A DNA stretch of 6,792 nt from Sphingomonadaceae bacterium. GTDB lineage: Bacteria > Pseudomonadota > Alphaproteobacteria > Sphingomonadales > Sphingomonadaceae. The DNA lies in contig JAEMTM010000096.1 of the NCBI GenBank assembly GCA_016462305.1, forward strand, positions 1 through 6,792, written 5' to 3'. The position numbers and the translations under genes were made by a program. The notes below the pieces were generated by a model. It was given only the letters and a program-made list of their open reading frames with translations, searched no databases and had not been told where the DNA came from. Below, piece by piece: positions 1-6,616 of this stretch; position 1 is the stretch's first letter, and every line of letters starts with the position of its first letter.

Positions 1-573
1 TTGCATGCCCCAAAATTGGGGGCCTTCGGGGACTTGCCAGCTATGTTTGATGGCAAAACCAAAGCTCTGGTAGAGCGGGATATTATGTTCGTCGGCGGTT
101 TCCAGATAGGCAGGCAGGCCATCTTGATCTGCGCGGTCTAAACCTGCGCGGATTGCTGCGCCGCCAAATCCCTTGCCCTGATAATCGGGGTCGCAACCGG
201 CAAAATGCAAATACCAGACAGGTTCTTGCGGCAAATGCTTTTCGATCAAATTGGATATTTCAAGCCCGCGCAAAATCGAGAAGCGTAGTTGCTGAACAAA
301 GGGGAGCAACAGCCGTGCGGTGTCGAATAGCGTATCGCGCGCTTGGCCGGGGCCGCGCCATAAGGTGACCGCTTCTATGCCGTCGGTTCCGAACACCGCG
401 CCTTTGCGATGTGCGTCGCGCAAGAACAAATGGAAAGCCCCCGTCAGCCGCCGTGCGCGCAATTTGGGGTCGGGAATGACATAGCTCCAAGCGGGTTCAT
501 TCTGGAACGCGCGCGCCAAAGTCTCGGCAATCTCCAGATTGTCTGTGGGCTTGAGCAATTTCGCGTGCGGCAA
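1..573 (-). CDS. GNAT family N-acetyltransferase (3' end cut by window edge)
   Basis: The reading frame stays open from a TTG at 573 down to base 1 (191 codons, no stop seen), so the C-terminus is missing. Visible in the translation is GNAT motif A at residues 127-149, with the acetyl-CoA pyrophosphate loop Q132-G-K-G-F-G137, and motif B at 156-173 (YLETADEHNIPLYQSFGF), the usual strand plus helix that completes the acetyl-CoA site. Residues 10-60 resemble the N-terminal helices of the fold. The family transfers acetyl from acetyl-CoA to an amine; the substrate here is unknown. No ATG or GTG occurs in frame near the start. TTG is chosen because AAAGGGA lies 5 bases upstream and the codon falls just after the stop of the molybdopterin subunit gene. 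The gene is therefore probably the third gene of the leftward operon. Family call is strong; the role in the operon is unknown. Confidence 0.85.
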   Translation of the reverse strand, partial: MPHAKLLKPTDNLEIAETLARAFQNEPAWSYVIPDPKLRARRLTGAFHLFLRDAHRKGAVFGTDGIEAVTLWRGPGQARDTLFDTARLLLPFVQQLRFSILRGLEISNLIEKHLPQEPVWYLHFAGCDPDYQGKGFGGAAIRAGLDRADQDGLPAYLETADEHNIPLYQSFGFAIKHSWQVPEGPQFWGMQ

Positions 574-575
574 AA

Positions 576-2819
576 TTATCCCTTTGCCTGCGTCATGATG
601 GGCAGATTGCGGATGCGCTTGCCCGTTGCCGCGAACAAGGCGTTGGCCAAGGCGGGCGCGGCTGGCGGAACGCCGGGTTCGCCAATGCCGCCCATCGGTG
701 CGCCGCTGTTCAGGAAATGGATGTCCTGCACCAAGGGTGATTGCGCCATATTCAGCAACAGATAATCGCTGAGGTTGCTTTGCTGCACTTTGCCTTTTTC
801 AAGCGTGATGGCCTCGCCAATCGCCGAGGACAGGCCCATGATCGTGCCGCCCTCTATCTGGGCCATGGCGGCGTCCGGGTTGACGATGCTGCCTGCGTCC
901 ACGACCGTGGTGACCTTGTGCAATTTTGGCATGCCGTCTGCGCCAACCGAAGCCTCCACGACCATTGCGACGATGGTTTTGAAACTTTCGACCAAAGCAA
1001 CGCCGCGCCCGCGTCCGGCAGGAAGTGGCGTGTTCCATCCGCTACGCGCCGCGACTTCATCCAAGACGCGCAAATGCCGTGAATCCGCCTTCAAATGGTT
1101 GCGGCGGAAAATGACGGGATCTTCGCCTGCGGCATGGGCCAGTTCGTCCATGAAGCTCTCATTGTAAAAGCCTTGCTGCGTCGAATTGACCGACCGCCAT
1201 GCGCCCGTATTCTGGTTCGAAACATAAGCAAAATGCCGACGCGAAACGGCGGGCAGGATGTAGGGGAATACCGTCTCGTCCTCCGCGCTTTCGGGTTGCG
1301 CATAATCATTGCGGTAAGCGGCTATGCGTTTTTTGTCGGTCAACGCCGCCGACAGCAAAGCCGAACTTTGCGGGCGATATGCGCCTTGCGCGACTTCTTC
1401 CTCCCGGCTCCAGATCAGCTTGACCGGATAGGGCAATTGCATGGCAAGCTGCGTCACTTGGCGCACGATTTCCATATACATGGGCAAGCGGCGGCCAAAG
1501 CTGCCACCGATGATCATGGGGTGAAAGGTGACATTATCGGCATCAAGGCCCGAAACCTCAACCGCCATCATTTTGGTCGCCAACGGGTCTTGCATTCCGC
1601 CCCAAAACTCGAGCTTACCGTCCTTATATTGCGCGGTCAGCGCAAAGGGCTCCATCATCGCATGGTGCAAGAACGGCACCTGATATTTCGCTTCTATGGG
1701 CTTATCACCAAGGCCGGCTTGCACGTCGCCTTCGCCTGCTTCGCCGTCGGCCTCTCCTTTGGCAATCAGCGCGTCATGTGCCTTGAAAATCGATGCGGTG
1801 GAAATGCCGGCATGGCCGCCGTCGCTAAAGCTGGGTGCCAAGGCGCGTAGGCCGGAAATTGCCGGCCAATATCCCTTGGCCACCACGGCGACGGCATCAT
1901 CGAGCTTGATCACTTTTTCAACGCCCTTGATCGCTAAGGCAGGAGCGGTGTCGACTGACATCAGCTTTCCGCCGCGCACGGGTGCGGCCTGAATCGTTGC
2001 AACGCGCATGTTGGGGATCGCAAAATCCATGCCATATTGCGCAGTCCCGTCAACCTTGCCGGGAATGTCGAGGCGCTGCATTGATTGCCGCATCAGGCGA
2101 TATTGCGTGGGGTCTTTCAGCTTTGGTTCGTTGTCGAGCGATAAGGTCGCGGCTTGCGCCGCCAGTTCCCCATAACGCAACGACTGGCTTGATTTTGCAT
2201 GAATGACGCGGCTGTCCTGCGTGGTCAGTTCGCCGACGGGGACATTTAACCGCTTGGCGGCGGTTTCGATCAACGCAAGCCGCGTCGCCGCGCCAACCTT
2301 TTGAAAGGTCATTTGGCCCGTGAAGCGCAAGGCGGAGGAACCACCGGTAACTTGCAGGTTCATTTGCCGCGCGATGAACGACAGAAAGGATTGCGGAATG
2401 CCGTTGATGATCGCTGGCTGCCCAGACAATTCAGCGATAAATCCGCGACCCAAGCCCACATTGGCAAAGGCGGGTTCGGCGGGTGCCGACACGACGCGCA
2501 CTTGGTCCCATGCCGCATCCAATTCTTCGGCGAGCATTTGCGCAAGGCCCGTGTTTGACCCCTGCCCAATGTCGGTGTGCGGCGAATAAATGGTGATGGC
2601 GTCATCTTCGCTGATTTTCAGCCAAGTCGCAAAACTATGCTCGCCTTTGCCTGTTATCCGCGCCTTGGCGTCTTTGGCGGCGTTGCGGTCAGCGATTGAG
2701 ATGCCGAACAGGCCAGCGCCGACGATGGCGACGCCGCCGATTAAAAATGCACGGCGCTTAACGCCTTTGCGCTTGAGGGGGGCTTTGGCTGCATTATCGG
2801 GCATGGGGGTATCGGTCAT
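576..2819 (-). CDS. Xanthine dehydrogenase family molybdopterin-binding subunit (isoquinoline 1-oxidoreductase beta-like), Tat leader
   Basis: Large catalytic subunit of a molybdenum hydroxylase, 747 residues, close to the IorB type (about 750-780). These enzymes oxidise aldehydes or N-heterocycles by adding oxygen from water at the Mo centre and pass electrons to the [2Fe-2S] partner. Residues 20-43 form a twin-arginine-like leader (KRRAFLIGG, R22-R23, then a hydrophobic stretch), so export to the periplasm or inner-membrane face is inferred. Cofactor and active-site signatures in order: TDIGQGSNTGLAQ (82-94), HHAMMEP (385-391), WGGMQDP (406-412), GGSFGRR (438-444), GAWRSVNSTQ (539-548), DAGSIVNPDA (641-650) and GGIGEPGVPP (710-719), where E714 sits at the position of the conserved catalytic glutamate. 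The ATG overlaps the stop of the [2Fe-2S] gene by one base (TGATG), with GAGGGAG 7 bases upstream. No frameshift or truncation is seen. The substrate is unknown; isoquinoline should not be assumed. Confidence 0.93.
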   Translation of the reverse strand: MTDTPMPDNAAKAPLKRKGVKRRAFLIGGVAIVGAGLFGISIADRNAAKDAKARITGKGEHSFATWLKISEDDAITIYSPHTDIGQGSNTGLAQMLAEELDAAWDQVRVVSAPAEPAFANVGLGRGFIAELSGQPAIINGIPQSFLSFIARQMNLQVTGGSSALRFTGQMTFQKVGAATRLALIETAAKRLNVPVGELTTQDSRVIHAKSSQSLRYGELAAQAATLSLDNEPKLKDPTQYRLMRQSMQRLDIPGKVDGTAQYGMDFAIPNMRVATIQAAPVRGGKLMSVDTAPALAIKGVEKVIKLDDAVAVVAKGYWPAISGLRALAPSFSDGGHAGISTASIFKAHDALIAKGEADGEAGEGDVQAGLGDKPIEAKYQVPFLHHAMMEPFALTAQYKDGKLEFWGGMQDPLATKMMAVEVSGLDADNVTFHPMIIGGSFGRRLPMYMEIVRQVTQLAMQLPYPVKLIWSREEEVAQGAYRPQSSALLSAALTDKKRIAAYRNDYAQPESAEDETVFPYILPAVSRRHFAYVSNQNTGAWRSVNSTQQGFYNESFMDELAHAAGEDPVIFRRNHLKADSRHLRVLDEVAARSGWNTPLPAGRGRGVALVESFKTIVAMVVEASVGADGMPKLHKVTTVVDAGSIVNPDAAMAQIEGGTIMGLSSAIGEAITLEKGKVQQSNLSDYLLLNMAQSPLVQDIHFLNSGAPMGGIGEPGVPPAAPALANALFAATGKRIRNLPIMTQAKG
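579..585 (-). promoter_or_regulatory. Shine-Dalgarno site for the TTG-started acetyltransferase
   Basis: On the minus strand AAAGGGA ends 5 bases before the TTG at 573. It lies inside the last codons of the upstream molybdopterin subunit gene. This site decides the start, because no ATG or GTG is available in that frame nearby. Confidence 0.6.
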
Positions 2820-3301
2820 CAGACGGCTCCCTCAACTGCTTGGGCGGCCTGTCCGGTGGCGGCGCGAATGGCCTTGCGAATACGCGGATAGGTGCCGCAG
2901 CGGCACAGGTTGGTCATCGCCGCGTCAATTTGCGCATCGCTTGGGCGGCCAGTTTTTTCGATAAGCGCGACGGCGGCCATGATTTGTCCGGACTGGCAAT
3001 AGCCACATTGCGGGACTTGCGCGGAAATCCAGGCTCTTTGCACCGGATGCAGCGAGCCATCGGCGGATTTCAGACCTTCAATCGTGGTGATCGATTTGCC
3101 CGCGACTTCGCTGACGGGCACGCTGCACGAACGGGCGGGTTCGCCATCAACATGGACGGTGCACGCCCCGCACGCCGCGATGCCGCACCCAAATTTTGTA
3201 CCCGTCAGGCCAAGCTCTTCACGGATGACCCACAATAACGGGGTGTCCGGTTCGGCGGACAGCGTCACTGCTTTGCCATTGATTGACGTCTGAATTGCCA
3301 T
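2819..3301 (-). CDS. (2Fe-2S)-binding subunit of molybdenum hydroxylase (IorA-like)
   Basis: Small electron-transfer subunit, 160 residues, near the IorA length of about 150. The N-terminal ferredoxin-like domain holds a plant-type cluster site, C39-x4-C44-x2-C47-x11-C59 (GCGIAACGAC). The C-terminal helical domain holds the second cluster site, C99-x2-C102 (QCGYCQSGQ) and C133-x-C135 (LCRCGTY), which lies next to the Mo cofactor in this family. All eight cysteines are present. It relays electrons from the Mo centre outward. It has no signal peptide of its own, so co-export with the Tat-bearing large subunit is inferred. An in-frame ATG at 3334 would add 11 residues. I prefer 3301 because homologues begin close to this point (MAIQTSINGK), GTGGGAG lies 9 bases upstream, and 3334 lacks a ribosome site. 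It is first in the leftward operon. Confidence 0.93.
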   Translation of the reverse strand: MAIQTSINGKAVTLSAEPDTPLLWVIREELGLTGTKFGCGIAACGACTVHVDGEPARSCSVPVSEVAGKSITTIEGLKSADGSLHPVQRAWISAQVPQCGYCQSGQIMAAVALIEKTGRPSDAQIDAAMTNLCRCGTYPRIRKAIRAATGQAAQAVEGAV

Positions 3302-3370
3302 GCGAAGAAGCTCCCACCCGATATCGCGTTTCATATAGCAACGCTTCTGTCACTTTGCTAGCGGGTAGCC
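3302..3370. promoter_or_regulatory. Divergent intergenic region between the hydroxylase and maturation operons
   Basis: Only 69 bases separate the start codons of the [2Fe-2S] gene (leftward) and xdhC (rightward), so promoters for both blocks should lie here or extend into the flanking coding DNA. A TATA-like core sits near the middle at 3332-3339 (CATATAGC). Leftward it gives TATATG with a poor -35 (TAGCAA) 17 bases upstream; rightward I find no good -35. Short palindromes CGATATCG (3319-3326) and GCTAGC (3357-3362) are possible operator halves, but both could be chance. The location is reliable, the individual elements are not. Confidence 0.45.
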
Positions 3371-4309
3371 ATGCAAACAGGCAGTGCCAACCATGATCGC
3401 ATCCTTGCCGCCGCGCTTGATTGGGCTGGCGCACCGATGGCGATTGCGACGGTGGTCGAAACATGGAAGTCTGCACCCTGTCCGACGGGCACGCATATGC
3501 TGGTCCATGCCGATGGGCGCTTCGTGGGTTCGGTGTCCGGCGGATGTGTTGAGGCGGACGTTCTGGAACGCGCGCAGATGATATTGGCTGGTGCGCCAGC
3601 GGTGTTGCGGCGATATGGCGTTGCCGATGACGCGGCGTGGGATGTGGGCCTGCCTTGTGGCGGCGATATTCAGGTGCTGGTGCAGCCGGTGTCGGCGGAT
3701 GGTTTTCCAGAAAGCCTGTTTGCGGACATCGTGCGTGCGCGGGGCAGCGGAGCAACATTATCCGTCGTGACGAACCTTGCCACTGGCCGCAGCGTTGCTT
3801 CGCAAGACGCGCAGGGCGATGGCTTTATCAATGTCTATCATCCGCCCCGCCGCTTGTTGATTGTCGGCGCGGTCGAGATTGCGGCGGCATTATCGGCGAT
3901 TGCGGTGTCGCAAGGCATCAATGTTACTTTGTGCGACCCGCGTGGGCGGTTTTTGACGGCGGATCGTTTCCCCGGTGTCCGCTTGGATGACCGCTGGCCC
4001 GACGCAGCGGTAAAGGCCTTTGCGCCCGATAGCCGCAGCGCGATTGTCACCTTGAGCCATGATCCCAAGATCGATGATCCCGCGTTGATTGCCGCCTTAG
4101 CTAGCCCCGCGGCTTATGTGGCGGCTTTGGGCTCAGTCCGGTCGCATCAGGCGCGGCTGTCGCGGCTGTCTGCGGCGGGTGTCAGTGCGGAACAATCCGC
4201 GCGGATAGAGGGGCCAGCGGGCGTTGCGATCAACGCGATTAGTGCGCCGGAAATCGCGCTCTCGATTGCGGGCGGCATGGTCCGTGCGTTCAATAGGGGC
4301 CTGCGGTGA
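3371..4309 (+). CDS. xdhC: XdhC/CoxI family protein, molybdenum hydroxylase maturation factor
   Basis: 312 residues, the usual two-domain XdhC length. The family binds the molybdenum cofactor, promotes its sulfuration and hands it to the apo-hydroxylase; the protein is cytoplasmic. The N-terminal XdhC/CoxI domain shows CPTGTHMLV (37-45), GSVSGGCVEADV (53-64, with C59) and GLPCGGDIQV (93-102, with C96), both conserved cysteines present. The C-terminal Rossmann domain begins at LLIVGAVEIA (162-171), followed by CDPRGRF (188-194), SHDPKIDDPAL (229-239) and AALGSVRSH (251-259). Two departures are visible: GAVEIA where I expect GAVHIA, and GVAINAI (284-290) where GLDIGA or similar is common. The ATG at 3371 has only a weak ribosome site (GCGGG, 3361-3365). 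The gene is divergent from the enzyme subunits and overlaps the next gene by one base, which supports a dedicated chaperone role for the neighbouring hydroxylase. Confidence 0.9.
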   Translation: MQTGSANHDRILAAALDWAGAPMAIATVVETWKSAPCPTGTHMLVHADGRFVGSVSGGCVEADVLERAQMILAGAPAVLRRYGVADDAAWDVGLPCGGDIQVLVQPVSADGFPESLFADIVRARGSGATLSVVTNLATGRSVASQDAQGDGFINVYHPPRRLLIVGAVEIAAALSAIAVSQGINVTLCDPRGRFLTADRFPGVRLDDRWPDAAVKAFAPDSRSAIVTLSHDPKIDDPALIAALASPAAYVAALGSVRSHQARLSRLSAAGVSAEQSARIEGPAGVAINAISAPEIALSIAGGMVRAFNRGLR

Positions 4310-4902
4310 TGGAGGCCAAGCAGGTCGCAATCATTGTCCTGGCCGCTGGCAATGCACGGCGTTTTGGTTCGGATAAGTTGATGGCGGATTTGGATGGCGC
4401 GCCGTTAGGCTTGCGGGCCGCGCGCAATTTGGCCGACATCGACGCCGCAGCGCATTTTGCGGTGTGCCAGCCGGAGGCAGCGATTGCGTCGCTTTATGCC
4501 GAGGCTGGCTATGCGGTGGTCGAAAACCCGCACGCAGAACTTGGCCTATCGGGGTCGCTGCACCTCGCGGTTGCGGCTGCTGCCAAGACGCAGGCGCAAG
4601 CCTTGCTGATTGCGCTGGCCGATATGCCGTTTATCATGGCCTCTCATATCGACGCGCTGATACAGGCATGCGACGGCGAAATCATTGCGTCATCGGACGG
4701 AAACCAATCTATGCCGCCCGCGATATTTCCGCGCACCACTTGGCCATTTCTGCTGGAGACCAAAGGCGATGCTGGTGCGCGGCAAATCCTTGGGCGCGCC
4801 CGCAGTTTGGCCGCGCCCGCCCGCAGTTTGCGCGACATCGACACGCCAGATGATTTGGCCGCTTCAAAATCGCTGCCGCTTGGCATAGACCACATTATAT
4901 GA
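4309..4902 (+). CDS. mocA: MocA-like nucleotidyltransferase, molybdenum cofactor cytidylyltransferase
   Basis: 197 residues with a single MobA-like NTP transferase domain. The nucleotide-binding loop is LAAGNARRFGSDK (11-23). The LAAG start and RRFG favour MocA (CTP:molybdopterin cytidylyltransferase) over MobA, which usually has LAGG and RMG. Other signatures: GLSGSL (79-84), LADMP (103-107, with D105 the likely metal ligand), PPAIFPR (136-142), GDAGARQIL (153-161) and the terminal DIDTPDDL (177-184). Hydroxylases of this superfamily in bacteria generally carry the cytosine dinucleotide form, so this enzyme fits its neighbours. The start is ATG 4309, overlapping the xdhC stop (TGATG), with AGGGG at 4295-4299 nine bases upstream; a GTG at 4306 is the alternative and adds one residue. 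The segment before DIDTPDDL is short and carries a small internal repeat. CTP versus GTP specificity is inferred, not proven. Confidence 0.85.
   Translation: MEAKQVAIIVLAAGNARRFGSDKLMADLDGAPLGLRAARNLADIDAAAHFAVCQPEAAIASLYAEAGYAVVENPHAELGLSGSLHLAVAAAAKTQAQALLIALADMPFIMASHIDALIQACDGEIIASSDGNQSMPPAIFPRTTWPFLLETKGDAGARQILGRARSLAAPARSLRDIDTPDDLAASKSLPLGIDHII
4797..4838 (+). repeat. Imperfect 21-base in-frame tandem repeat inside the MocA-like gene
   Basis: The 13-mer CGCCCGCAGTTTG occurs at 4797-4809 and again at 4818-4830, exactly 21 bases (7 codons) apart. The remaining 8 bases of each unit differ. It encodes two ARSL segments (residues 164-167 and 171-174), just before the C-terminal DIDTPDDL motif. 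An old in-frame duplication fits, but convergent GC-rich codon use is possible. Confidence 0.5.
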
Positions 4903-6497
4903 ACCAGCCCTCCGCTCGCCCCGCGATAGAAGCCGCCTTGCGCAACCCCAGCCTCATGGCGGCGGCTATGGCTTTGACGGAAAACAGGTTGGAGGATGCA
5001 GAGCCGATTTTGCGGGCCCATTTGCGTGATGCGCCCACCGATGTGGCGGCGATCCGCATGATGGCCGAACTGGCCGCGCGCGTTGGCCGGTTGAAGGATA
5101 GTGAGGCTTTGCTGCGCCGCGCATTGGAACTGACCCCTGATTTCGGCGCAGCGCGGGCCAATTTGGCAACGGTGCTGTATAAACAAAATCGCTTTCCAGA
5201 GGCGCTGGAAAATCTCAACGCCGTTTTGGCGGAAGGCGGCGACAATCCGGTTCAGCAAAATCTGAAGGCCGCAGCGCTTGGCCGGATTGGCGGCTATGAA
5301 GAGGCTATTGCGCTGTATCAGGAGCTGACCACCCGTTTTCCGGACCATGCCAAATTATGGATGAGCTATGGCCATATGCTCAAGACCGTCGGCAATCAGG
5401 ATGAAAGCGTTGCGGCGTATCGCCGCGCTCTGGCGGTGGAACCCACTTTGGGTGAAGTCTATTGGAGCCTTGCCAACTTAAAGACGGTGATTTTCTCTGA
5501 GGATGATGTCGCAGCGATGGGCGCGGCTTTGGCGGCGGAAAGCCTTGGCACGGAGGATGCATATCATCTGCATTTTGCACTGGGCAAGGCGATGGAGGAG
5601 CGCGCCGATCATGACGCGGCATTCGCGCATTATGCCAAGGCGAATGCGTTGCGCAGTGCCGAGCTGCATTATGATCCGCAGGTGGTGCGCACGCAGGTCG
5701 ATAAGGTCATCGCTTTATGCACGCCCGCATTTTGGGAAGCGCGCGCGGGGCAGGGGCATGATGCGCCCGACCCGATTTTCATCATTGGGATGCCGCGCGC
5801 GGGTTCAACGCTGATTGAACAAATCCTTGCCAGCCATTCGATGGTGGAGGGCACGATGGAGTTGCCCGACATTCCGGCGATGGCGCTGCGCGAGGGGCGC
5901 GGGTCGGACTGGATTGATGCGACCGTTGCGCTATCCGCCGATGACGCCGAACGGCTGGGCGCGGAGTTTATCGAACGCACGCGTATCCAGCGCAAGACCG
6001 CCAAGCCATTCTTCATCGACAAGCTGCCCAACAATTGGAATTATGTCGCGTTCATCCGCCTGATCCTCCCTCATGCGAAAATCATCGATGCGCGGCGACA
6101 CCCACTTGATTGCTGTTTTTCCAATTACCGGCAGCATTTCGCCAAGGGGCAGGCGTTTAGTTATGACCTTGCCCATATGGGGCAATATTATGCCGATTAT
6201 GTGCGGATGATGGCGCATTTTGACAGCGTTACGCCGGGTCATGTCTACCGCGTCATTCACGAAGAATTGCTGGAAAACCCAGAACGTGAAATTCGCGGGC
6301 TATTGGATTTTCTCGGTCTTCCGTTTGAAGATAATTGTTTGAATTTTCATCAGAACACACGCGCCGTGCGTACCGCGTCGAGCGAGCAAGTGCGCCGCCC
6401 CATCAACCGTGACGGGGTGGATCAATGGAAACCCTATGCGGCGCATCTGGAGCCGCTGAAGCGCGCACTTGGGTCGCTTTGGGAAATCTATCCATAG
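4899..6497 (+). CDS. Tetratricopeptide repeat-containing sulfotransferase family protein
   Basis: 532 residues in two parts. Residues 22-216 are TPR helices with a strict 34-residue period (repeat starts near 49, 83, 117, 151, 185; e.g. LLRRALELTP and YRRALAVEP), and a further TPR-like pair lies at 220-256. Residues 291-532 are a sulfotransferase domain: a PAPS 5'-phosphosulfate loop GMPRAGSTLIEQIL (297-310), DKLPNNW (374-380), the 3'-phosphate region DARRHPLDCCFSNYRQHF (397-414), and a C-terminal part with HEELLENPE (454-462) and the late segment RRPINRDGVDQW (499-510). The family moves sulfate from PAPS to a hydroxyl or similar acceptor; the TPRs probably bind a protein partner or substrate. 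No signal peptide or membrane segment is seen, so it is likely cytoplasmic. Its ATG overlaps the MocA-like stop by 4 bases (ATGA) and no good ribosome site precedes it, suggesting translational coupling. The acceptor is unknown. Confidence 0.92.
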   Translation: MNQPSARPAIEAALRNPSLMAAAMALTENRLEDAEPILRAHLRDAPTDVAAIRMMAELAARVGRLKDSEALLRRALELTPDFGAARANLATVLYKQNRFPEALENLNAVLAEGGDNPVQQNLKAAALGRIGGYEEAIALYQELTTRFPDHAKLWMSYGHMLKTVGNQDESVAAYRRALAVEPTLGEVYWSLANLKTVIFSEDDVAAMGAALAAESLGTEDAYHLHFALGKAMEERADHDAAFAHYAKANALRSAELHYDPQVVRTQVDKVIALCTPAFWEARAGQGHDAPDPIFIIGMPRAGSTLIEQILASHSMVEGTMELPDIPAMALREGRGSDWIDATVALSADDAERLGAEFIERTRIQRKTAKPFFIDKLPNNWNYVAFIRLILPHAKIIDARRHPLDCCFSNYRQHFAKGQAFSYDLAHMGQYYADYVRMMAHFDSVTPGHVYRVIHEELLENPEREIRGLLDFLGLPFEDNCLNFHQNTRAVRTASSEQVRRPINRDGVDQWKPYAAHLEPLKRALGSLWEIYP

Positions 6498-6585
6498 TTG
6501 CTGCATTACAACACAATGACCTAAAATCATGTGCAATCGGCTTATGTAGCAAAAATATATTGCTTGCCTGCGCGTTTAGGAGCCT

Positions 6586-6605
6586 ATTTGTAAATAACAA
6601 CAAAT
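6586..6605. repeat. Inverted repeat ATTTGT/ACAAAT just upstream of the receptor ribosome site
   Basis: Perfect 6-base arms (6586-6591 and 6600-6605) flank an 8-base AT-rich spacer and end right before the Shine-Dalgarno GAGGTG. It could be an operator or a weak RNA hairpin controlling translation of the receptor; in AT-rich DNA it may also be chance. Confidence 0.35.
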
Positions 6606-6611
6606 GAGGTG
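6606..6611 (+). promoter_or_regulatory. Shine-Dalgarno site for the GTG-started receptor
   Basis: GAGGTG ends 5 bases before the GTG at 6617. An in-frame TGA at 6605-6607 rules out any earlier start, and the internal ATG at 6656 would remove the charged part of the signal peptide, so this site fixes the start at 6617. Confidence 0.65.
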
Positions 6612-6616
6612 TCACT

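Larger units (their letters stand above)
6498..6616 (+). promoter_or_regulatory. AT-rich intergenic leader before the TonB-dependent receptor
   Basis: This 119-base gap is clearly richer in A and T than the flanking genes and probably holds the receptor promoter. TTGCTT (6560-6565) and TATTTG (6585-6590) could be -35 and -10 elements, but the 19-base spacing is wide and neither is a strong match. A small hairpin AGCAA/TTGCT (6548-6552 and 6560-6564) has a 7-base loop and no T run, so I do not call it a terminator. I see no clear terminator for the sulfotransferase gene. Confidence 0.45.

Noticed and set aside
8..21. Inverted repeat CCCCAA/TTGGGG near the left edge, terminator-like at first sight
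   Set aside because: It falls inside the open acetyltransferase frame, has only a 2-base loop and no T run, so it is better explained as coding sequence.
1095..1850. Open frame of 251 codons on the plus strand, antisense to the large hydroxylase subunit
   Set aside because: It lies wholly inside a gene with clear family motifs on the other strand, its translation matches nothing I know, and long antisense frames are expected in GC-rich coding DNA.
3299..3334. Earlier ATG at 3334 as the start of the [2Fe-2S] subunit
   Set aside because: It lacks a ribosome site, would add an 11-residue tail not typical of the family, and would take up the TATA-like core of the divergent gap.
3219..3758. Open frame of 179 codons on the minus strand crossing the divergent gap
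   Set aside because: Its translation is rich in Pro, Arg and His, as expected from out-of-frame GC-rich DNA, and it overlaps the xdhC and [2Fe-2S] genes, both strongly supported.
4644..5348. Open frame of 234 codons on the minus strand across the MocA-like and sulfotransferase genes
   Set aside because: It spans the junction of two well-supported plus-strand genes, has no recognisable domain, and is best explained as a shadow of their codon pattern.
6548..6564. Hairpin AGCAA/TTGCT after the sulfotransferase gene as a possible terminator
   Set aside because: The 5-bp AT-rich stem is too weak and no T run follows, so a terminator cannot be supported.
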